Origin: Rhizobium sullae
Lineage (GTDB): Bacteria > Pseudomonadota > Alphaproteobacteria > Rhizobiales > Rhizobiaceae
NCBI RefSeq assembly: GCF_900169785.1
Contig: NZ_FWER01000040.1
Span: 1-49,755, forward strand
DNA: 49,755 bases
Reading direction: 5' to 3'
Positions 32,346 through 41,049 of the stretch are shown in pieces. The first letter of the stretch is position 1. The number at the start of each line of letters is the position of its first letter. A model generated the notes under the pieces. It searched no databases, had not been told where the DNA came from, and saw only the letters and a program-made list of their open reading frames with translations. The translations under genes and the position numbers were made by a program.

Positions 32346-33253
32346 AGTTTGAGGGGATCTATACGCCGGCGGTGACGCCGCTCGACCGGGATGGGCAGAT
32401 AGACCGCGTGGCATTTTCCGCGGTCATCGAGCACCTCATCGATGCGGGCGTGCACGGCGTCATCGTCGGCGGCTCGACGGGCGAGTATTACGCCCAGAGC
32501 AGCCAGGAGCGCTTCGAACTTGCGGCCTATGCCAAGGACGTCATCGGTACCCGGCTGCCGCTCGTCATTGGGACGGGCGCAACGAGAACCGAAGACTCGG
32601 TCGAGTACGCGAAGGCGGCAAAGGAAATCGGCGCGGACGCGATCCTCGTGTCCTCGCCACCCTACGCACTGCCGACAGAACGTGAGAACGCAGTCCATGC
32701 ACTGACTGTCGATCGCGCGGCCAACCTGCCGATCATGCTCTACAACTATCCGGCTCGCATGGGCGTCATGATGGCGGAGGAGTATTTTTCCCGCGTCGGC
32801 AAATCCAGGAACGTGGTCGCCATCAAGGAAAGTTCTGGCGACATGGGCAACCTTCATCTTCTTGCCCGCAAGTATCCGCACATCTCGCTCTCCTGCGGCT
32901 GGGACGACCAGGCTCTCGAATTTTTCGCATGGGGCGCGAAGAGCTGGGTATGCGCCGGATCCAACTTCCTTCCGCGCGAGCACGTCGCACTTTACGAAGC
33001 CTGCGTCCTGGAAAAGAACTTCGACAAGGGTCGCGCGATCATGACGGCGATGCTGCCGCTTATGGATTTCCTGGAATGCGGGAAGTTCGTCCAGTCGATC
33101 AAGCATGGATGCGAGTTGATCGGCCTGAATGCAGGGCCGGTACGCGCACCGCTGCGTCCGCTGAATTCCGAAGAAAAGCAAACTCTTCAGACCGTTGTCG
33201 CCACGTTGAAGCGCACGGTCGCGCAGATCACGTCGGGAGCAAATCATGCATGA
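32342..33253 (+). CDS. Dihydrodipicolinate-synthase-family aldolase/deaminase (HypD-like candidate)
   Basis: A 303-residue class I TIM barrel of the DapA/NAL superfamily. The Schiff-base lysine is Lys162 (VAIKESSGD). Tyr134 and Arg139 lie in LYNYPARMG, matching the E. coli DapA positions for catalysis and carboxylate binding, and the glycine loop is GGSTGEYYAQ. Together with the downstream aldehyde dehydrogenase and FAD oxidase it makes the enzyme set of hydroxyproline degradation, where the DapA-family step deaminates pyrroline-4-hydroxy-2-carboxylate to 2-oxoglutarate semialdehyde. That function is inferred from context; another aldol or dehydratase reaction is possible. It starts at GTG 32342 and overlaps both neighbours. 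Confidence 0.85.
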   Translation: MKFEGIYTPAVTPLDRDGQIDRVAFSAVIEHLIDAGVHGVIVGGSTGEYYAQSSQERFELAAYAKDVIGTRLPLVIGTGATRTEDSVEYAKAAKEIGADAILVSSPPYALPTERENAVHALTVDRAANLPIMLYNYPARMGVMMAEEYFSRVGKSRNVVAIKESSGDMGNLHLLARKYPHISLSCGWDDQALEFFAWGAKSWVCAGSNFLPREHVALYEACVLEKNFDKGRAIMTAMLPLMDFLECGKFVQSIKHGCELIGLNAGPVRAPLRPLNSEEKQTLQTVVATLKRTVAQITSGANHA

Positions 33254-34763
33254 ACCCTTGACCGCTGTCGAATACAAGGCGATCGCCGCAGGCCTTCAAT
33301 TCCCGACGAATGCATTCATCGACGGCGCATTCCGTCCGGCGCATTCCGGCCAGACATTCACGTCTACAAACCCTGCCACGGGCGAGGTTCTTGCCGAAAT
33401 CACCGCGTGCGATGCCACCGACGTGGACTACGCCGTGACTAAGGCCAAGCAAGCCTTCGACGATGGCCGCTGGCGGTTGCGTTCGCCTGGCGAGCGCAAG
33501 GCCGTGCTCCTCGAGCTCGCCAAGTTGCTGGAGCGCAATCGTCATGAGCTCGCCGTTATGGAAAGCTTGGACAGTGGCAAGCCGATCCGCGAATGCCAGA
33601 CGGTCGACGTTCCCGATACCATTCATACCATTCGCTGGCATGCCGAACTGATCGACAAGCTTTACGACAGCACCGCACCTGTCGGGGCGAATGCACTGAC
33701 AATGATCGTCCGCGAACCTGTCGGTGTGGTCGGATGTGTGCTTCCGTGGAATTTCCCGCTGCTGATGCTAGCCTGGAAGATCGGTCCGGCTCTTGCAGCC
33801 GGCTGCTCGGTGATCGTGAAGCCTGCGCAGGAAACGACGCTCACCACGCTGCGGGTCGCCGAACTTGCCCATGACGCAGGGATCCCTGCGGGCGTCTTCA
33901 ACGTTGTTACCGGCGGCGGCAAGGAGGTCGGCGAACCGATCGGCATGCACATGGATGTCGACATGGTGGCCTTTACCGGATCGACACCCACCGGCCGTCG
34001 CTTCCTGCGCTATGCCGCCGACTCCAACCTCAAGCGCGTCGTGCTCGAATGCGGAGGCAAGAATCCCGCGGTCGTTCTCGACGACGCCGAAGACCTCGAC
34101 CTTGTCGCCGAGCAGGTGGTCAACGGTGCCTTCTGGAACATGGGCGAGAACTGCTCGGCCACGTCGCGGCTTATTGTCCATGCCAAGGTCAAGGACGAGT
34201 TGCTGAAGCGCATCGGAGCCTACATGCGCGAATGGAAGACGGGCGATCCGCTCGATCCCGAAAACCGCATCGGTGCGCTCGTCAGCAAGACCCACTTCGA
34301 GAAGGTGAAATCCTTCCTCGACGACGCGAAGCAGGAGAAGCTTTCAGTCGCTCACGGCGGCGACACGCATGGCGGCATCTTCATCGAGCCGACGGTGGTC
34401 GATGGCGTGACGCCTTCCAGCCGCCTTTTTCAGGAGGAGATCTTTGGGCCGGTCCTTTCGGTCACCCCCTTCAATTCGCTCAGTGAAGCCGTCACTCTTG
34501 CCAACGACACGAACTATGGCCTCACGGCGTCCGTCTATACCGCAAGCCTGAGGAACGCCATCAAGCTTTCGCGCGAAATCCGTGCCGGCGTCGTCACCGT
34601 CAACTGCTTCGGAGAAGGGGACGCGACCACGCCGTTCGGCGGCTACAAGGAGTCCGGGTTCGGCGGCCGCGACAAGTCGGTCTTTGCCCACGACAACTAC
34701 TGCGAACTCAAGACGATCTGGATCGACGTCTCGGATCGTTCGGTCGACGAGACGACCCGATGA
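33246..34763 (+). CDS. NAD(P)-dependent aldehyde dehydrogenase (PuuC / 2-oxoglutarate-semialdehyde dehydrogenase type)
   Basis: A 505-residue aldehyde dehydrogenase. The catalytic nucleophile is Cys303 (GENCSATSRL) and the general base is Glu268 (VVLECGGKNP); the cofactor motifs VLPWNFPLLM and FTGSTPTG are normal. It resembles gamma-aminobutyraldehyde-type enzymes. In a hydroxyproline-like pathway it would oxidise 2-oxoglutarate semialdehyde. It overlaps the DapA-like gene by 8 bases and the following FAD oxidase gene by 4 (ATGA), so all are made together. Confidence 0.92.
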   Translation: MHEPLTAVEYKAIAAGLQFPTNAFIDGAFRPAHSGQTFTSTNPATGEVLAEITACDATDVDYAVTKAKQAFDDGRWRLRSPGERKAVLLELAKLLERNRHELAVMESLDSGKPIRECQTVDVPDTIHTIRWHAELIDKLYDSTAPVGANALTMIVREPVGVVGCVLPWNFPLLMLAWKIGPALAAGCSVIVKPAQETTLTTLRVAELAHDAGIPAGVFNVVTGGGKEVGEPIGMHMDVDMVAFTGSTPTGRRFLRYAADSNLKRVVLECGGKNPAVVLDDAEDLDLVAEQVVNGAFWNMGENCSATSRLIVHAKVKDELLKRIGAYMREWKTGDPLDPENRIGALVSKTHFEKVKSFLDDAKQEKLSVAHGGDTHGGIFIEPTVVDGVTPSSRLFQEEIFGPVLSVTPFNSLSEAVTLANDTNYGLTASVYTASLRNAIKLSREIRAGVVTVNCFGEGDATTPFGGYKESGFGGRDKSVFAHDNYCELKTIWIDVSDRSVDETTR

Positions 34764-36106
34764 CCCGGCATGTGATCAAGCGTCTGCCGATCGACACCGG
34801 CACTTCGGGATGGGAGGCGATCAGCGAACGTACCTTTCCCGCAACGGCGCTTGACTACGATATTACGGCTGACTGGCTGATCATCGGCGCGGGATTTGCC
34901 GGCCTGTCGGCGGCTGAGCGTCTCTCACAACTGCGGCCCCAAGATAAGATTGTCGTCCTGGAGGCTCGTGAACTTGCGAAGGGACCGGCCGGGAGGAATT
35001 CCGGCTTCATGATCGACGTGCCGCATAACTTGTCGGCAGGCGAATACTCGTCAGCAGACGAGCAGGCAAGCAAGGACGAGATCAGACAGAACCGGTTGGC
35101 GATCGCCTTCGCGGCTGGTGTCGCGGCCGAATACGACCTGTCTAGGGAAACGTTCGATCCGTCAGGCAAGGTAAATGCCGCAGCCTCCGACCGCGGGCTC
35201 GGCCTCAACGACAATTACCGCAAATCTCTTGAAAAGATCGGCGAGGAACACCGCGTTCTCGACGCCGGCCAAATGCGGGAAATGACGGGCTCGCGCTATT
35301 ATCGCGGGGGGCTTTACACCCCAGGCGCCGTGATGATCCAGCCCGCCGACTATATCCGTGGCCTGGCGCACGGGCTTCGATCGAAGGTTGCCATCTACGA
35401 ACATTCGCCGGTGCTGCAGCTTTCACGCGAAGGCAACTCTTGGAAGGCGAAGTCCAGCCGCGGATCTGTTTCCGCACCGAAGGTCATTTTAGCCGTAAAC
35501 GGCCACGTCGAAAGCTTTGGCCACTTCCGTGGACGGCTGATGCACATCTTCACATACGCGTCGATGACCGCCGCCTTCTCCCAGAACGAGTTCGCAGGGG
35601 ACGTTACCGGCACCGATCGATGGGCACTGTTGCCGGCAGATCCCATGGGAGCGACAGTACGCAAGATCACCACCAATGGGCTTTCCAGGATCGTCATCAG
35701 GACGAGGTTCACATACGACCCAGGTCTCAAGGTGTCGGAGAGGCGTGTCGCCTCTGTGGCTGCCGAGCAGCGTCGGTCGTTCGACGCCCGCTTCCCCGGA
35801 CTGGAAAGCCTGCCGATGGAATACAGCTGGGCCGGTGCGCTGTGCCTCAGCAGGAACCATGTGCCAGCATTCGGCGAAGTGGAAGAGGGCCTTTTCTCGG
35901 CGTGTTGCGAGAATGGTCTAGGCACCGTCAAGAGCACCCTCGCGGGATTGATGGCCGCCGATCTGGCGGCCGGCGCGGATAGCCCCGAACTCGACAAATA
36001 CAAGAACCAGCCGGAGCCGAGCAGGTTGCCTCCCGAGCCCGTCGCGTGGCTGGGGGTCAATTCGGTCATCCGCTTTCAGGAATTGCGTGCAGGCCGCGAG
36101 GGATGA
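34760..36106 (+). CDS. FAD-dependent amine/amino-acid oxidase (DAO superfamily, PuuB/OrdL type)
   Basis: A 448-residue flavoenzyme. The dinucleotide-binding motif WLIIGAGFAGLSAAERLSQL begins near residue 40, after a short N-terminal extension; EARELAKGPAGRNSGFMID follows the second strand as in OrdL/PuuB proteins. The C-terminal FAD contact is CENGLGTVKSTLAG. Members oxidise amines or N-alkyl or D-amino acids to imines. In this operon it would supply the imine used by the DapA-like enzyme. ATG 34760 overlaps the aldehyde dehydrogenase stop (ATGA). Confidence 0.9.
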   Translation: MTRHVIKRLPIDTGTSGWEAISERTFPATALDYDITADWLIIGAGFAGLSAAERLSQLRPQDKIVVLEARELAKGPAGRNSGFMIDVPHNLSAGEYSSADEQASKDEIRQNRLAIAFAAGVAAEYDLSRETFDPSGKVNAAASDRGLGLNDNYRKSLEKIGEEHRVLDAGQMREMTGSRYYRGGLYTPGAVMIQPADYIRGLAHGLRSKVAIYEHSPVLQLSREGNSWKAKSSRGSVSAPKVILAVNGHVESFGHFRGRLMHIFTYASMTAAFSQNEFAGDVTGTDRWALLPADPMGATVRKITTNGLSRIVIRTRFTYDPGLKVSERRVASVAAEQRRSFDARFPGLESLPMEYSWAGALCLSRNHVPAFGEVEEGLFSACCENGLGTVKSTLAGLMAADLAAGADSPELDKYKNQPEPSRLPPEPVAWLGVNSVIRFQELRAGREG

Positions 36107-36187
36107 TCCCTCGGCCCACGCAATATGAAGACTGCGCTGCCCGCAGGACTTCGATGAGAATGGGAACGAGAACTAGGAGTAAGAACA

Positions 36188-37033
36188 ATGAAGGCTTTGT
36201 GGAAGGCGCTCTGCGCCGCTGCGATGATCGGAATGAGCATGCTTCCAGCGCACGCGGAAGAAAAGACGATCAACATGGGCACGCTGTCGTGGGAAGACCT
36301 GACGCCCATCACCGGAATAACAAAGAAGGTTCTTGAGGACGCCGGCTACACCGTGAAGGTGACCGAGTTCTCCGAATGGGGCATTGCCTATGCCGCGCTT
36401 GCCAAGGGCGACATCCAGGTTCTCGCCTCTCAGACGGACTACGTCGCTCAGGACTACTGGGACAAGAACAAGAACCGTCTCGAAAAAATTTCGCCCGTCT
36501 CGCATGGTCTCTACCAGGGTGTTGCCGTTCCTAAGTACGTCCCCATCGATTCGCTCGAACAGCTCAACGAAAATGCCGATAAGTTCGGCGGCAAGATCAT
36601 CGGGATCGAGCCGGGCTCCGGCCTAATGCGCGACACGTCGAACGCGGTCAAGGACTACGATATCAAGCTGCAGCTTGTCGAAGGCAGCACGGCCGCGATG
36701 ACCGCGGCGCTGAAATCCGCCTATGACCGCAAGGAATGGGTCGCGGTGACGATCTGGGAACCGTCATGGATGGTCCAGAAGTACGAGGTGAAGTACCTGA
36801 AGGACCCAAAGGGCGTCTTCCCGCCGCCGCAGAGCTACTACTGGATCGGCCAAAAGGGCTTTTCGGAAGAGAACCCGCATGCACGCGAAGTGATGGCCAG
36901 CGTCTACGTTCCACTCGCCGACATCACCACCATCAATGGCCAGGTCAAGGACGGCAAGACGATGGACCAGGCTGTCCAGGACTGGATCGGCGCCCATGCC
37001 GATCTAATCAAGCGCTGGGAAAACATCAAGTAA
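36188..37033 (+). CDS. Quaternary-amine ABC transporter substrate-binding protein (second system)
   Basis: A 281-residue periplasmic protein. The signal peptide is MKALWKALCAAAMIGMSMLP followed by cleavage near AHA/EE. The mature part has the OpuAC pattern: INMGTLSWEDLTPITGITKK, EWGIAYAALAKGDIQV, and TIWEPSWMVQKYEVKYL with aromatic residues typical of trimethylammonium pockets. It is shorter than, and clearly different from, the binding protein at 24.0-25.0 kb, so the two importers should differ in ligand. AGGAG lies 8 bases before the ATG. It follows the FAD oxidase gene by 81 bases. Confidence 0.92.
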   Translation: MKALWKALCAAAMIGMSMLPAHAEEKTINMGTLSWEDLTPITGITKKVLEDAGYTVKVTEFSEWGIAYAALAKGDIQVLASQTDYVAQDYWDKNKNRLEKISPVSHGLYQGVAVPKYVPIDSLEQLNENADKFGGKIIGIEPGSGLMRDTSNAVKDYDIKLQLVEGSTAAMTAALKSAYDRKEWVAVTIWEPSWMVQKYEVKYLKDPKGVFPPPQSYYWIGQKGFSEENPHAREVMASVYVPLADITTINGQVKDGKTMDQAVQDWIGAHADLIKRWENIK

Positions 37034-37048
37034 TACTGGCCGCGTCGT

Positions 37049-37073
37049 GGCCGTCCGATCTCGTCGGGCGGCC
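37049..37073 (+). terminator. Hairpin between binding-protein and ATPase genes
   Basis: GGCCGTCCGA and TCGGGCGGCC form a 10-bp stem (one G-U pair in RNA) around a 5-base loop, 16 bases after the binding-protein stop and before the ATPase gene. There is no U tract. A second, overlapping pairing is possible with the GGCCGC at 37038-37043. As with the other importers here, it should stabilise or partly end the binding-protein message. Confidence 0.65.
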
Positions 37074-37125
37074 GCCCTGAAGCCAACGAGAAAAGCCAGC
37101 GCCAATTGGCTCAAAGGGGATCGCT

Positions 37126-38217
37126 ATGAAAACCGAAAATGTCGATACCAATGAAGTCCTGATTGACTGCCAATCCCTCTGGAAGGTCTTCGGAGACAAG
37201 TCCTCTGCCGCGATGAAGTCCCTCGCTCAGCGCGGTCTCAGCAAAAAACAGGTTCTGCAGGAGTTCAACTGTGTTGTCGGCGTGTCCGAGGCGAGCATCC
37301 AGGTGCGGCGCGGCGAAATCTTCTGCATCATGGGACTGTCGGGGAGCGGAAAGTCGACGCTCATCCGTCTGCTCAACAAGCTGATCACGCCGAGTGCGGG
37401 AAAGGTCCTAGTGAAGGGACGCGACTTGGCTGCCATGTCGCCTGCTGATCTTAGGCAGATGCGCGCCCGCAATATCGGAATGGTATTTCAAAGCGTGGCT
37501 CTGTTGCCGCACAGAACGGTGCTCGAAAACGCGGCCTTTGGCCTTGAGGTGCAGGGAATTCCGAAACCCGAGCGAAACGAGACTGCGAGTGCGGCTTTGG
37601 AGAAGGTCGGCCTTGCCGACTGGGTGACCCGCTATCCCGGGGAACTTTCCGGCGGCATGCAGCAACGCGTCGGTCTTGCCCGCGCGCTCGCCGCCGACCC
37701 CGAAATCATCCTTATGGACGAGCCGTTCAGCGCGCTCGATCCCCTTATCCGTCGCCAGCTTCAGGATGAGTTCAGGCAACTGACCAAGGCGCTCGGCAAG
37801 TCTGCGGTTTTCATCACGCATGATTTGGACGAAGCGATCCGGATCGGCGATCGCATCGCCATCATGAAGGATGGTGTGATCATTCAGACCGGCACGGCCG
37901 AGGAGATCATTCTCAATCCCGCCGACGCCTACGTCGCCGAATTCGTTGCCGGCATATCCCGCCTTCATCTGATCAAGGCACATTCTGTCATGCGCAGCGT
38001 CACCGAGTTTCAGCGGAGCGAGCCAAACTCAGACATTTCGTCGCTGGCGCGCACCACGCCGGATGCCGACATCGACGAACTCATCACGTTGACGATGCAG
38101 TCGGAACGCGACGCCATCGCCGTCGTAGACAACGATCGGGTTGTCGGCGTGGTTACGCCACGGAGCCTCCTGATGGGCGTCAAGGGAACTTCCACGAACG
38201 ATCTCGCGGCGGCATAA
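37126..38217 (+). CDS. Quaternary-amine ABC transporter ATPase (second system)
   Basis: A 363-residue ProV-type ATPase. After an N-terminal extension (QSLWKVFGDKSSAAMKSLAQ) come Walker A GLSGSGKST, signature LSGGMQQR, Walker B LMDEPFSALDP and FITHDLDEAIRIGD. The C-terminal 70 residues contain a CBS-like part (ERDAIAVVDNDRVVGVVTPR). The sequence differs enough from the ATPase at 22-23 kb to be an old paralogue, not a recent duplicate. It works with the two permeases that follow. Confidence 0.93.
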   Translation: MKTENVDTNEVLIDCQSLWKVFGDKSSAAMKSLAQRGLSKKQVLQEFNCVVGVSEASIQVRRGEIFCIMGLSGSGKSTLIRLLNKLITPSAGKVLVKGRDLAAMSPADLRQMRARNIGMVFQSVALLPHRTVLENAAFGLEVQGIPKPERNETASAALEKVGLADWVTRYPGELSGGMQQRVGLARALAADPEIILMDEPFSALDPLIRRQLQDEFRQLTKALGKSAVFITHDLDEAIRIGDRIAIMKDGVIIQTGTAEEIILNPADAYVAEFVAGISRLHLIKAHSVMRSVTEFQRSEPNSDISSLARTTPDADIDELITLTMQSERDAIAVVDNDRVVGVVTPRSLLMGVKGTSTNDLAAA

Positions 38218-38239
38218 CCCCTCACTGGAGCTTAATGAC

Positions 38240-39088
38240 ATGGACAGTTCAGGCTTCACCGATATTTTTGACGAATGGACAGACTCCGCGCTCGAATGGG
38301 TGAGTGACAACGGGGAGGTCCTTTTCGATTACATCCGATGGGGTCTCGAAGGACTCCATGACGCCATCCTGTGGCTCCTGGAACTTCCACCGTTTTATGT
38401 GGTTGCTCTCGTCGTAGCGCTTGTCGGCTGGCGGCTGGTCAATGCCTGGTTCGCCGTCCTGAGTGGTGCTGCACTCGCGCTCTGCTTTTCCATGGGCCTT
38501 TGGCCGGAGACGATGAGCACGTTGGCTCTGGTGCTGACAGCCACCGTACTTGCGTTGGCCATCGGAATCCCGATCGGTATTGCAGCCGGGTTCTTTACCG
38601 CCCTGGATCGCTTCATGGAGCCTGGCCTGGATTTGATCCAGACGCTTCCGCCGTACATCTACCTGCTGCCTGCGATCGCGCTGCTTGGCTACGGGCCGGC
38701 CACGGCGCTCATTGCGACTGTCGTCGTCGCCATGCCTCCAGCTATCCGGCTGACCTCTCTCGGTATCCGAATGACGCCTAAGGAGTTCATCGAGCTCGGC
38801 GAGGCAAGCGGCATCACGCCAGGCCAGATGTTCTTCAAGATCCGCCTTCCGTTTGCGCTTCCTAGCATCATGGCGGGGATCAACCAAAGCCTGATGATGG
38901 CATTCGGCATGGTCGTCATCGCAGGCATCGTCGGATCCGGCGGGCTGGGGGAAACCATCTATGGAGCTATCCGAACGCTCGACATCGCGACCTCGATCAA
39001 CGGAGCGATTGCCATCGTGGTTCTCACCATGGTGCTTGACCGGATAACCCAGAGCGCAGCACGCCTCGGTGCGGGGAGGACGTCATGA
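38240..39088 (+). CDS. Quaternary-amine ABC transporter permease A (second system)
   Basis: A 282-residue ProW-type permease with about six hydrophobic segments after a 50-residue N-terminal part. Family hallmarks are DLIQTLPPYIYLLPAIALLG, the loop GEASGITPGQMFFKIRLPFA and PSIMAGINQSLMMAFGMVVI. ATG 38240 is 22 bases after the ATPase stop with GGAG upstream. Its TGA overlaps the ATG of the second permease (ATGA), so the two should be made in equal amounts and form a heterodimer. Confidence 0.92.
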   Translation: MDSSGFTDIFDEWTDSALEWVSDNGEVLFDYIRWGLEGLHDAILWLLELPPFYVVALVVALVGWRLVNAWFAVLSGAALALCFSMGLWPETMSTLALVLTATVLALAIGIPIGIAAGFFTALDRFMEPGLDLIQTLPPYIYLLPAIALLGYGPATALIATVVVAMPPAIRLTSLGIRMTPKEFIELGEASGITPGQMFFKIRLPFALPSIMAGINQSLMMAFGMVVIAGIVGSGGLGETIYGAIRTLDIATSINGAIAIVVLTMVLDRITQSAARLGAGRTS

Positions 39089-39936
39089 ACCCTTCGATCT
39101 TGCAGTTTTCCCCCGGCGCCTTCCTGGCACCGGCAGTCGATTGGCTCAACACCAACCTTCATCCACTGTTTGCTGCGATCAGTTATGGCGTCGAAGCTGT
39201 CCTTTCGGGAATCGAGGCTGCACTCCTTTTTGTGCCACCCTATGCGCTGATTGTGATTGTCATCGTCTTGGCATTCGTGGCCGTGGGCCTCCGCTCCGCA
39301 ATCCTTGCCGGCCTTTGCCTCTGTTTCTGCCTGCTCGTGGGGCTATGGACGGCGTCGATGCAGACTGTTGCTCTGGTTACCGTTGCTGTGTTGATATCCG
39401 TGCTCATCGCGTTTCCGATCGGCGTGCTATGTTCGCGCCACAAGACCTTGGAGGCAATGGTACGCCCGGTTCTCGACGTGATGCAGACGGTTCCGCCGTG
39501 GGTCTACCTTATCCCGGCGGTCATGATCTTCGGCCTCGGGAGGGTGCCGGCAATTATCGCCACTATCGTTTATGGCATTCCGCCAATGCTGCGTTTGACG
39601 ACACTGGCATTCAACCAGGTGCCGAAGGAGTTCATGGAGCTCGGCAGCGCCATCGGCGCCCATCCGCGATCGGTGCTTTGGAAGATCGAGATCCCTCTTG
39701 CGAAGCAAACGCTTCTCGTCGGGCTCAACCAGTGCATTCTTCTGTCTCTGGCGATGGTGGTGCTGGCCGGCCTCGTGGGAGCGGGTGGCCTTGGTGCAGA
39801 GGTGACACGCGGTTTAACACGTATGGAGATGGGCCTTGGGTTGCGAGCCGGCCTGGCAATCGTCGCAGTCGCCCTGCTGCTCGACCGGTCGTCCCGCGGG
39901 CTGTTTAATCGCAACAGTCTTTCAAAGCCGAGATGA
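39085..39936 (+). CDS. Quaternary-amine ABC transporter permease B (second system)
   Basis: A 283-residue paralogue of permease A with the same architecture: DVMQTVPPWVYLIPAVMIFG, loop GSAIGAHPRSVLWKIEIPLA and a final hydrophobic segment GLRAGLAIVAVALLL. It overlaps permease A by four bases. Two distinct permease genes differ from the single-permease system at 23 kb and from the usual ProVWX layout. Confidence 0.92.
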   Translation: MNPSILQFSPGAFLAPAVDWLNTNLHPLFAAISYGVEAVLSGIEAALLFVPPYALIVIVIVLAFVAVGLRSAILAGLCLCFCLLVGLWTASMQTVALVTVAVLISVLIAFPIGVLCSRHKTLEAMVRPVLDVMQTVPPWVYLIPAVMIFGLGRVPAIIATIVYGIPPMLRLTTLAFNQVPKEFMELGSAIGAHPRSVLWKIEIPLAKQTLLVGLNQCILLSLAMVVLAGLVGAGGLGAEVTRGLTRMEMGLGLRAGLAIVAVALLLDRSSRGLFNRNSLSKPR

Positions 39937-40033
39937 AAAATGGCTTCTTCTGCATCGATGAACACTGCTTGCTCGCAGTTTTCGGATCAAATCAACGTCT
40001 GCTCCAGGCGAGCAAATGTACCAGGGAGACAAT

Positions 40034-41047
40034 ATGATGCGACCGGAAGATTTCCGAACGGGAAATGCCACGTTACCTCCTAAGCGTCTTAAGGTAGGCT
40101 TCGTTCTGGCTCGATCGTTTACGCTTTCGGCCTTTGCGCTATTCGTCGACACCTTGCGCCTGGCGAGTGACGAAGCTGATCGTTCCGGAAGGGTCCTTGC
40201 CGATTGGCAGGTGCTCGGAAGTACCAGACATCTGATTACATCGAGCTGCGGTGTCCAGGTCGCTCCCACGTCGGACTTCGTCGATCCGTCCCGTTTCAAC
40301 TACATCATCGTGGTTGGCGGGCTGCTTTGCGTGGAGCGGCCTGTTGACCAGGAAACGGTTGCCTTCCTGAAGCGCGCCTCCATCCAGAAAGTGCCGCTGA
40401 TTGGGCTCTGCACCGGTTCGTTCATTCTTGCGGATGCCGGACTGATGACACGTCATGAGACGTGCGTAAGCTGGCTGCATGCCAAGAGTTTCCGGGAGAG
40501 GTTTCCCGATCTTCCGGTGCGGTCGGATCGGATTTTCAATCTCGATCGCCAGCGCGGGTCTTGCGCAGGCGGAAGCAGCGCTGCCGACATGGCTGCCTTG
40601 CTTGTGCGACGATACATCAGCCGGGAGGCTGAGCGAAACGCCTTGGAGGTTTTGCAGATCGAAAAGGCGCGGTCTCCAGCGGATGTACAGCCCCGCCGGC
40701 CGCTCCACGAAAATTACGACGATGCACGCGTGAAGGCTGCGATGATCACGATGGAACAGCATCTGGAAGACGGGATCTCGATCCCGGCGCTGGCGTCGTC
40801 GGTGGGACTGTCGCGGCGCCAACTCGAGCGCGTATTCCTTGAGAAGACTGGAATGTCGCCAGCCCAGGCCTATACCCGTGTGCGCATGGAGCGTGCAAAG
40901 TCATTGCTGGCCCATTCAAGACTTCCGATGATCGAGATTGCCCTCGACGTCGGTTTCGAAAACGCGTCTCATTTCACGAGAACGTTCAAGCGCCTATTCG
41001 GACAGACTCCCTCCCAGCTTCGCGCTGCGACCGTGGGAGTTCATTAA
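40034..41047 (+). CDS. GlxA/CdhR-type AraC regulator (DJ-1/GATase1 plus AraC domain)
   Basis: A 337-residue regulator. The N-terminal class I glutamine-amidotransferase-like domain has the nucleophile-elbow region PLIGLCTGSFILADAGLM, with Cys present. The C-terminal AraC domain has two helix-turn-helices (SIPALASSVGLSRRQLERVF, and MIEIALDVGFENASHFTRTF). Members of this group (GbdR, CdhR) activate glycine-betaine or carnitine catabolism, which fits its place directly after a betaine importer operon. ATG 40034 is chosen for the GGAG 7 bases upstream; the frame opens at 40016. The MOSC gene follows two bases after its stop. Confidence 0.9.
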   Translation: MMRPEDFRTGNATLPPKRLKVGFVLARSFTLSAFALFVDTLRLASDEADRSGRVLADWQVLGSTRHLITSSCGVQVAPTSDFVDPSRFNYIIVVGGLLCVERPVDQETVAFLKRASIQKVPLIGLCTGSFILADAGLMTRHETCVSWLHAKSFRERFPDLPVRSDRIFNLDRQRGSCAGGSSAADMAALLVRRYISREAERNALEVLQIEKARSPADVQPRRPLHENYDDARVKAAMITMEQHLEDGISIPALASSVGLSRRQLERVFLEKTGMSPAQAYTRVRMERAKSLLAHSRLPMIEIALDVGFENASHFTRTFKRLFGQTPSQLRAATVGVH

Positions 41048-41049
41048 AC

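Noticed and set aside
32198..33277. 359-codon frame antisense to the DapA-like gene
   Set aside because: The plus-strand gene has catalytic Lys, Tyr and Arg in place; the antisense frame has shadow-type composition and no homology.
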